64,000 nucleotides of DNA, from positions 1-64,000 of the IMG/VR virus record IMGVR_UViG_3300041409_000610, one strand, 5' to 3'. This DNA comes from a virus. A program made the translations under genes and the position numbers. Shown here piece after piece: positions 59,029 through 64,000 of the stretch; within the stretch, counting starts at the first letter, position 1; each line of letters begins with the position of its first letter. The notes below the pieces were generated by a model that made no database searches, was not told the origin of the DNA, and saw only the letters and a program-made list of their open reading frames with translations.

Positions 59029-59451
59029 ATGGACCTCGCGATCATCATCATGGGGTCCGTGCTGACTGCGCTCTCCGGGGGCGGTCTGCTCTACCTGGCC
59101 ATCGCCGGGATCTTCCACCTCAAGCCGTTCAACCGGCCGCCCGAGCCGGACCTGGATACGACTCCGGATCCGGACGTCAGGGTGGCCGGTCGCCTGATCG
59201 ATCCCGAGCTGGCGCACTACCTCGCGGCGCATGTCTATGGCCGGTCCGTCCGGCGCCGGTTCAACCCGGCCGACTACCCGGAGCAGACCACTGTGAAGTG
59301 CCTGACCTGCGGACACGAGCTGATCGGCGGCCAGTTCTTCTGGGATACCCCGCTGCTCGACCGCGACACCCTGGCACCGGTCGGGAAGAGCTTCCAGATC
59401 TGCATGAGCTGCCAGCCCGGCGACGTGGAGGCGATCACCCATGGTCAGTAA
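59029..59451 (+). CDS. Membrane-anchored zinc-ribbon protein
   Basis: 140 residues, starting one base after the recA stop. An N-terminal membrane segment (about 2-28, LAIIIMGSVLTALSGGGLLYLAIAGIF in two halves) is followed by an acidic Pro-rich linker and a C-terminal zinc ribbon (CLTCGHE and CMSC). The role in a DNA-repair operon is unclear. It overlaps the next gene by 11 bases. Confidence 0.6.
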   Translation: MDLAIIIMGSVLTALSGGGLLYLAIAGIFHLKPFNRPPEPDLDTTPDPDVRVAGRLIDPELAHYLAAHVYGRSVRRRFNPADYPEQTTVKCLTCGHELIGGQFFWDTPLLDRDTLAPVGKSFQICMSCQPGDVEAITHGQ

Positions 59452-59968
59452 GCCCAGCACCCGCGACATGAGCGACCGGCACGAGGACTTCCTGGCCGAG
59501 CTGCTCGGTGGCCGGAAGACCAAGGGCTCGGGCAGTCACTGGCGGGACCAGATGGACGGCAAGAACGACCAGCACGAGCAGTCGCACGCGCTGGTGTGGG
59601 ACGGCAAGGCCACCCAGAACGCGTCGGTCAGCATCAGCCGGGACATGTGGGCGAAGGCCTGCGAGCAGTCCGGCGGCCTCATCCCCTCGGTCGCCATCCG
59701 CTTCTACAGCAAGGGTTTCCTGCTCAAGTCGGAACTGGACCTGATCACGCTGGAGGCCAACGACTTCGCCGCGATCCTGGAGGACGCGCGCAAGGCGCAG
59801 ATCCGGGGCCTGGAGGCCGCCAGCGCGGCCGGGGTGCTGCGGGACGTCCAGAACGAGGAACGCCACGCCCGGCACCGGCTGGCCGTGCTGCTGGACGCCG
59901 AGGGCGACCTGACCTGGGATGCGCTGCTCGACCTGGCCGAACAACGACTGAACGGAGCGGCGGCATGA
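59441..59968 (+). CDS. Putative PD-(D/E)XK nuclease
   Basis: 175 residues. RHEDFLAELLGGRKTKGSGS, then RDQMDGKND and HALVWDGKATQNASVSIS resemble the E...D...D-x-K pattern of small PD-(D/E)XK enzymes such as Hjc-type resolvases: E15/E20, D39 and D54-G-K56. The C-terminal half is helical and charged. It sits next to a Cas4-like nuclease and a RuvC-like resolvase, so a role in recombination is plausible. I am not certain of the active-site alignment. Confidence 0.45.
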   Translation: MVSKPSTRDMSDRHEDFLAELLGGRKTKGSGSHWRDQMDGKNDQHEQSHALVWDGKATQNASVSISRDMWAKACEQSGGLIPSVAIRFYSKGFLLKSELDLITLEANDFAAILEDARKAQIRGLEAASAAGVLRDVQNEERHARHRLAVLLDAEGDLTWDALLDLAEQRLNGAAA

Positions 59969-60267
59969 GCGAGGATCGAGAGATCAAGGCCCAGTGGGCA
60001 TACGTGCTCGGCGAGGGCCGGGTCATCGTCTACGGCCTGACCGAGGCGCCGCTGGTGCTCACCCCGCAGGAGGCCGAGAACCTCGCCGGGCTGGAGCACC
60101 ACGCCAAGATGGCCAAGACCGCGCCCCAGATCATGGCGTGGCTCGAAGGTCATGGGCTGCCGGAGGAAAAGGTCTCCGAAATGCTCGGTGACCTGGCCCT
60201 GAAGGCTCAGACCAATGAGACGATGAGCGGTCTGCTCAAGGCCTTCGGGAACAGGTATGGCGCTTAA
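59965..60267 (+). CDS. Small hypothetical protein
   Basis: 100 residues, ATG start overlapping the previous stop (ATGA). An N-terminal beta hairpin (QWAYVLGEGRVIVYGLTEAP) precedes a helical region (LTPQEAENLAGLEHHAKMAK). No motif. It lies between two nucleases and may be a structural partner of one of them. Its last 11 bases overlap the Cas4-like gene. Confidence 0.6.
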   Translation: MSEDREIKAQWAYVLGEGRVIVYGLTEAPLVLTPQEAENLAGLEHHAKMAKTAPQIMAWLEGHGLPEEKVSEMLGDLALKAQTNETMSGLLKAFGNRYGA

Positions 60268-61057
60268 CCTCAACCGTGCGCTGGCCGGGCTGAAGAAGCA
60301 GCAGCTCTTCATCCCGGTCCTGCGAGCGGCCATGGCCAACCCGAAGTTCAAGAGCTTCTGGATCGAGGTCGAGGGCTGGCAGAAGAGCACGCGCAGCTGG
60401 GACGGGTACTTCCACCCGTCCACCCACGGCGACTGGACCGCCCGCCAGCTGACCTATCTGCTCAAGCACGGCGCCGACGTGCCTCGGGAGCCGCCCGCGC
60501 TGGAGTTCGTCATGGCGGTGACCCAGGGCAAGTTCTGGCACCGGATCATCCAGCAGATCGGCCTCGACGAGGGCCTGCTGCGCGAGCAGCCCGGCACCAC
60601 GGCGGCCGACGACATCGAGACCCGTGTCGAGGTGCCGCTGCGGGACGAGTACCACAACCTGATCGGGCACGCCGACGGCGAGATGGCTACGGCCGAGGAC
60701 GAGCTGTTCGAGCTGAAGACCATGAACGACATGAAGATCAAGAAGTACACGTCCGAGGACGTGCTGCGCGAGCTGAACCCGTTCGGCTACTGGGAGCAGA
60801 CCCAGGACTACCTGATGATCTCGGGCAAGGCGAAGTCGCGCTACATGATCGTCTCGATGGCCAGCCCGTTCCCGATGCAGGAGTTCCTGGTCCACGCCGA
60901 CCCCGAGTTCCAGGCCGGGCAGCGGGCGAAGTACCGCGAGGCGATCGTCGCCACCCAGGAGGGCTGGCTGCCGGAACCCTGCTGCGTGCTCGGCTCGGCC
61001 AAGGCCACCAGCTGCCCCGTGCGTGAGTTCTGCCCGATGGGAGGGATCGCCCGATGA
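60257..61057 (+). CDS. Cas4/RecB-type PD-(D/E)XK exonuclease
   Basis: 266 residues from ATG 60257. An invariant His (H95 in GKFWHRII), Asp140 in GHADGEM and E152-L-K154 form a PD-(D/E)XK centre. C-terminal Cys (C242, C243, C253, C259; CPVREFCPMG) are arranged as in Cas4/AddB Fe-S nucleases. No N-terminal Cys is present, so a complete 4Fe-4S cluster must use both C242 and C243. Likely a DNA end-processing exonuclease feeding RecA; no CRISPR array is present. Confidence 0.8.
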   Translation: MALNLNRALAGLKKQQLFIPVLRAAMANPKFKSFWIEVEGWQKSTRSWDGYFHPSTHGDWTARQLTYLLKHGADVPREPPALEFVMAVTQGKFWHRIIQQIGLDEGLLREQPGTTAADDIETRVEVPLRDEYHNLIGHADGEMATAEDELFELKTMNDMKIKKYTSEDVLRELNPFGYWEQTQDYLMISGKAKSRYMIVSMASPFPMQEFLVHADPEFQAGQRAKYREAIVATQEGWLPEPCCVLGSAKATSCPVREFCPMGGIAR

Positions 61058-61707
61058 ACACCGATGCCCTGGAGGCCTTCGCGGCCGGTCGGCCGAGCAA
61101 GACGAAGGACGAGTGGCGGTCGCCGACGCTTGACGACCTCCCGATGCGCGAGTACTACCCGCGCCAGGTGATCGCCGTTGACCAGTCGCTGCGCAAGTTC
61201 GCTGCCGTCTTCATGCTCAACGCCTGGGAGCTGGGCAGTCCTCAGATCTGCGTGCTCGCCGCGCGCAAGTTCAGCACCGAGGAGGGCGAGGTCTCCGGCT
61301 GGGAGGCGAACTTCCAGCGGGCCATGCAGCTCGCCGGGGAGTTCAAGGACTGGGTGCTGGAGGTCACGCCCGGGTTCAGCCTCGTCGCCCAGGAGATCGT
61401 GCACGAGGCGCCCCCGGCGGGCGGCGGCCGCATCATCCGGCCCGAGGCCTCCATCCTCGGCGGCATGGCCGTGCGCGTTGCCGCGCGAGACCTTGGGCTG
61501 TCGACTCAGCGCATGGTCACCCCGCAGACCCACAAGCGGTTCGTCTGCGGCACGGACAAGGTGACCAAGGCCCAGCACCACGCTGAGCTGAAGAAGCTGG
61601 CCGCCCAGCTGGGGGTCACCGGCATGGACTTGATCAAGAACCAGGACCAGCGCGACGCGTTCTCGGTCGGCCTGGTCCAGCTGTCGAGGCCGGTGCCCGG
61701 TGTATGA
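61054..61707 (+). CDS. RuvC-like Holliday junction resolvase
   Basis: 217 residues (4-base overlap with the Cas4-like gene). Catalytic acids are placed as in RuvC: D43 in VIAVDQSLRKFAAV, E114 in VAQEIVHEAP, and D198/D201 in KNQDQRDAFS. It should cut four-way junctions and perhaps branched replicated DNA before packaging. The internal THKRFVCGTDKV segment is typical of actinophage members. Confidence 0.75.
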   Translation: MNTDALEAFAAGRPSKTKDEWRSPTLDDLPMREYYPRQVIAVDQSLRKFAAVFMLNAWELGSPQICVLAARKFSTEEGEVSGWEANFQRAMQLAGEFKDWVLEVTPGFSLVAQEIVHEAPPAGGGRIIRPEASILGGMAVRVAARDLGLSTQRMVTPQTHKRFVCGTDKVTKAQHHAELKKLAAQLGVTGMDLIKNQDQRDAFSVGLVQLSRPVPGV

Positions 61708-62389
61708 GCTGCCCCCGAAGGACGAGCTGCGGCGCCTCTACCTGGACGAAGAGGTGTCCGTCCGGCGTCTCTGTGTCCGGTACGGGGTGGCCAAGGACAC
61801 CGTCCGGCGCTGGCTGGTCGTCTACGAGATCCCCCTGCGCAGTCACCAGCAGGCGTCCCAGGTCAGACCCTCTCGCAAGGCTCCTCCGCTGGACAAGGCC
61901 GTCCTGGAGCGGATGTATGCCCGGCAGGGCCGGACGATGACCGAGATCGCCGCCGTGCTGAAGGTCGGGCAGATGCGGGTGAAGACCTCGCTGGAGCACC
62001 ACGGGATCCCGCTCCGGAAGACCGGCGGCCGCCGGGCCGCGTACCTGCCGCCCCACGTCCTGCTGCCGATGGCCCGCAACGGGCTGACCCTGACCCAGAT
62101 GGCCCGGACCCTGGGCGTCGGCGAGAGGCGCATCCGGGAAGAGCTGGACAAGCTGGGCGCCGAGCGCCGCCGCCGGGCGCCCAAGGGCGAGGGGCCGCCC
62201 CGGCGCTCGGTGGCGAGCTTCGAGGAGGTCGTGGTGGCCCAGACCATGACCGGCCGCGATATCACGCGCCTGGTCGCCCACCTGGAGTGCGGCCACAAGA
62301 GCCCGGTCTCCCGCAAGAGACTCCCCCACGACCGGATGACCGCGACGTTCGGCTGCAAGGTCTGCGCGCAGAAAGAGAGTGGATCATGA
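61700..62389 (+). CDS. Triple-HTH zinc-finger DNA-binding protein
   Basis: 229 residues from GTG 61700, overlapping the resolvase by 8 bases. Three homeodomain-like helix-turn-helix repeats occupy about 8-40, 66-102 and 118-152 (VSVRRLCVRYGVAKDTVRRW, MTEIAAVLKVGQMRVKTSLE, LTQMARTLGVGERRIREELD). A basic linker leads to a C-terminal CxH...CxxC finger (C197, H199, C219, C222). A transcription regulator or DNA-targeting protein is likely. The tandem arrangement is unusual. Confidence 0.7.
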   Translation: MYELPPKDELRRLYLDEEVSVRRLCVRYGVAKDTVRRWLVVYEIPLRSHQQASQVRPSRKAPPLDKAVLERMYARQGRTMTEIAAVLKVGQMRVKTSLEHHGIPLRKTGGRRAAYLPPHVLLPMARNGLTLTQMARTLGVGERRIREELDKLGAERRRRAPKGEGPPRRSVASFEEVVVAQTMTGRDITRLVAHLECGHKSPVSRKRLPHDRMTATFGCKVCAQKESGS

Positions 62390-63075
62390 CCAACAACGTC
62401 CGCGCGAGCGGCAAGACCGCCGCCGACGAGACAGCCCGGGAGCTGGGCGCTGAGCTGGACCAGCCGCTCAACCCCGAGCTGCCGGACGAGCGCAAGCGCA
62501 AGTTCGCCACGGCCGGGCAGTCCCGGCTGCGCGTCGACTGGCGCCCGGAGCAGCGCGCCGAGCTGAACCAGATGCACCTGGTCGTGCAGCGGCGGCTGAC
62601 CGACAACTTCGCCGACGCCTTCGCGCTGCTGGTCGAGCTGTGGTCGCTGGTGCGCGAGCCGGTGCAGGTCAACGGCGAGGTGCTGCGCGACAATGTCACC
62701 GGCATGCCGGAGTGGCGACGTACCCCGTCCGGGGGATACATCGAGGACTGGGGCAAGCTCAACGTCCGCGAGCGAGAGCGCTTCCTCTACCAGCTGACGA
62801 CCCGGCTGGCGATCTGGGAGCAGCGGGCCACCGAGGCCTGGTACGAGTCGATGTACGCCAAGGTCACCTGGGAGATGAGCTTCTCCGACGGGTTCGAACG
62901 CCTTGAGGGCACGATGAAAGACACCGTCGAGGCGCGCACCGCGCGCGGCAAGCTGGTCGCCCGGGAAGATCACTTCTTCGCGATCCTGAGCACCTACTAC
63001 AGCCGCAAGGCCGAGGCTCTCGTCCGCTCGATGGAGCGAATTGCTCAGCGACTCAAGGACATTCACGTGGGTTAG
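62386..63075 (+). CDS. Hypothetical helical protein
   Basis: 229 residues (ATGA overlap with the HTH gene). Nearly all helix: a disordered start, then QMHLVVQRRLTDNFADAFAL and ERFLYQLTTRLAIWEQRATE, and a C-terminal coiled region (SRKAEALVRSMERIAQRLKD). No motif. Being last in the operon before a terminator, it may be a late-acting accessory protein. Confidence 0.6.
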   Translation: MTNNVRASGKTAADETARELGAELDQPLNPELPDERKRKFATAGQSRLRVDWRPEQRAELNQMHLVVQRRLTDNFADAFALLVELWSLVREPVQVNGEVLRDNVTGMPEWRRTPSGGYIEDWGKLNVRERERFLYQLTTRLAIWEQRATEAWYESMYAKVTWEMSFSDGFERLEGTMKDTVEARTARGKLVAREDHFFAILSTYYSRKAEALVRSMERIAQRLKDIHVG

Positions 63076-63227
63076 TAACCACGGAAGTAGTTGCGAACTC
63101 GTGACCTAATAGGACGCTCTCCTTGCCAAAAAGGATCACGTTGAGTCACGATGAGGCGGGCGGCCCACTAGGTCGCCCGCCTCGGTGTTACCGGGGCCAC
63201 TAAGGGTTCGATAGGGGCTCGGGCTAC
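63076..63227 (+). promoter_or_regulatory. Intergenic region with terminator and possible promoter
   Basis: The 152 bases contain an imperfect dyad GTGGGTTAGTAACCAC (63067-63082, running out of the previous gene), a CTGACCTG-like GTGACCTAATAGG, the terminator at 63153-63183, and a weak -10-like GATAGG shortly before GTG 63228. Expression of the next gene from its own promoter is likely. Confidence 0.4.
63153..63183 (+). terminator. Intrinsic terminator
   Basis: GAGGCGGGCG (63153-63162) pairs perfectly with 63174-63183 around an 11-base loop. It ends the long recombination operon. Confidence 0.75.
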
Positions 63228-63935
63228 GTGACGTCGATACAGGCATCCCCGGAGGTCGCAGAGCTACGACAGCTGCTGCGCTACCTGCAAGAGTTCCGGT
63301 CCCTCTACGAGCTGGAGGGGATTGACGAGGTCACCACCCCGCGCGGCGTGACCTGGTCCATCTGGGACCTGGAGTACCTCTACGAGAAGGCCGCCGACCT
63401 GCTCACCGAGTCCCAGTTCACGGCGATCCGGCTGTTCCTGGTCGAAGATCACAAGGAAGCCGACGCCGCCGAGTTGATGGGCGTCTCCCGGACCAACCCC
63501 ATCGGCATGTACGCCGCGCTCGGGCTCTCGAAGCTGGTCGAGTTCGTGGACGCCGGAGGTCTGGACCGCTTCCGCTCTCGCCGTGAGGACTGGGCCCGGG
63601 ACCACTTCCGGATGGCCGTCTGGGCCATGCAGAAGCTGGCCGGGCAGATCAAGGACCAGTCCGAGGTGATGATCAACGACTGCCTACGCTTCAACCTGGC
63701 TCCGGGCGGCCACGTCCCCCGGATCCGCCTGAAATCCCACGCTTCGGCGTCGGGATTTTTCTATGTCCACCCCCTGGAGGTCATGTACGTGGCCCACGTG
63801 GGACTGGTGCCGCCGGGCTACGCCGTCCTGCACCGATACAGCCTCCCCGACTACCGTGCATGCCACCTGGCCTGCGTGAACCATGAGCACGCGCGCCTCG
63901 CCCACAGGGGGATCAACTGGAGGAGGTCAGCGTGA
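63228..63935 (+). CDS. Sigma-like HTH protein with HNH-like C-terminus
   Basis: 235 residues from GTG 63228. Residues 59-108 (LTESQFTAIRLFLVEDHKEA then AELMGVSRTNPIGMYAALGL) resemble sigma region 4 or a related HTH. The C-terminal part (about 195-232) has LHRYSLPDYRACHLACVNHE and ARLAHRG, which recalls the His and Cys spacing of HNH endonucleases, but the core His-Asn-His is not intact. It could be a regulator derived from a homing-type nuclease. It ends overlapping the next start. Confidence 0.5.
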   Translation: MTSIQASPEVAELRQLLRYLQEFRSLYELEGIDEVTTPRGVTWSIWDLEYLYEKAADLLTESQFTAIRLFLVEDHKEADAAELMGVSRTNPIGMYAALGLSKLVEFVDAGGLDRFRSRREDWARDHFRMAVWAMQKLAGQIKDQSEVMINDCLRFNLAPGGHVPRIRLKSHASASGFFYVHPLEVMYVAHVGLVPPGYAVLHRYSLPDYRACHLACVNHEHARLAHRGINWRRSA

Positions 63936-64000
63936 CGGCAACGGATGAGCGGCCCATCTGGAGTGACGAGGAACCCGAGGAAAACGATCTCTTCGACAGC
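63932..64000 (+). CDS. 5' end of an acidic protein (partial)
   Basis: GTG 63932 overlaps the previous stop (GTGA) and has GGAGGAGG upstream; the window ends after 23 codons. The visible part (RPIWSDEEPEENDLFDS) is highly acidic. Nothing more can be said. Confidence 0.55.
   Translation, partial: MTATDERPIWSDEEPEENDLFDS

Noticed and set aside
60257-61057. CRISPR-Cas adaptation gene (Cas4)
   Set aside because: No CRISPR repeat array, cas1 or cas2 is present. The protein is better read as a phage exonuclease of the same superfamily.

Overview
The window is a contiguous piece of a double-stranded DNA phage genome with a contractile tail (myovirus). GC content is high throughout. Genes are tightly packed, many with ATGA, GTGA or TGATG start/stop overlaps, and GTG starts are frequent. 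No ribosomal, tRNA or bacterial housekeeping genes are seen. The host is most likely a high-GC actinobacterium. This is inferred from codon and GC character, a DUF1906-type glycoside-hydrolase-like lysin, an actinobacterial-style transglycosylase plus NlpC/P60 tail lysin, and one candidate leaderless promoter. I do not name the phage or host.

Layout. (1) 1-2501: the end of an upstream gene, a small acidic protein, a perfect hairpin, then four genes for membrane proteins, the last a membrane-anchored collagen-like protein. Hairpins bracket this block, so it looks like a moron cassette inside the head operon. (2) 2560-8490: head assembly genes (prohead-protease-like, DUF7178-like, zinc-ribbon, scaffold-like, decoration-like, major capsid protein). 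(3) 8553-16086: low-complexity, head-fibre/decoration and neck genes, including a LamG-like lectin and an iron-permease-family membrane protein. (4) 16154-37109: tail genes in order: sheath, tube, chaperones joined by a GGGAAAA -1 frameshift, tape measure, hub proteins, hub-embedded dual lysin, spike-like, gp25-like, baseplate J, tail protein, a 1629-residue protein and a tail fibre. A strong bidirectional terminator follows.

(5) 37165-41290, minus strand: DinG-like helicase, DnaC-like loader, lambda-O-like initiator and a small HTH protein. The initiator gene carries an array of GTCTC-N5-GAGAC iterons beside an AT-rich tract. This is the organisation of a lambdoid replication origin. (6) 41406-43714, plus strand: lysis cassette (C39-like peptidase, DUF1906 protein, holin candidate). 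(7) 43923-64000, plus strand: replication and recombination genes: SNF2-like helicase, 5'-3' exonuclease, DnaB, DnaG, a degenerate J-domain protein, gp32-like SSB, a bacterial-type PolIII alpha (DnaE), RecA, PD-(D/E)XK and Cas4-like nucleases, a RuvC-like resolvase and several HTH or zinc proteins. The phage therefore appears to encode most of its own replisome: initiator, loader, helicase, primase, SSB and polymerase.

No gap between genes exceeds about 210 bases. The longer gaps contain hairpin terminators and candidate promoters, listed individually. No integrase, attachment site, CRISPR array or tRNA was found.
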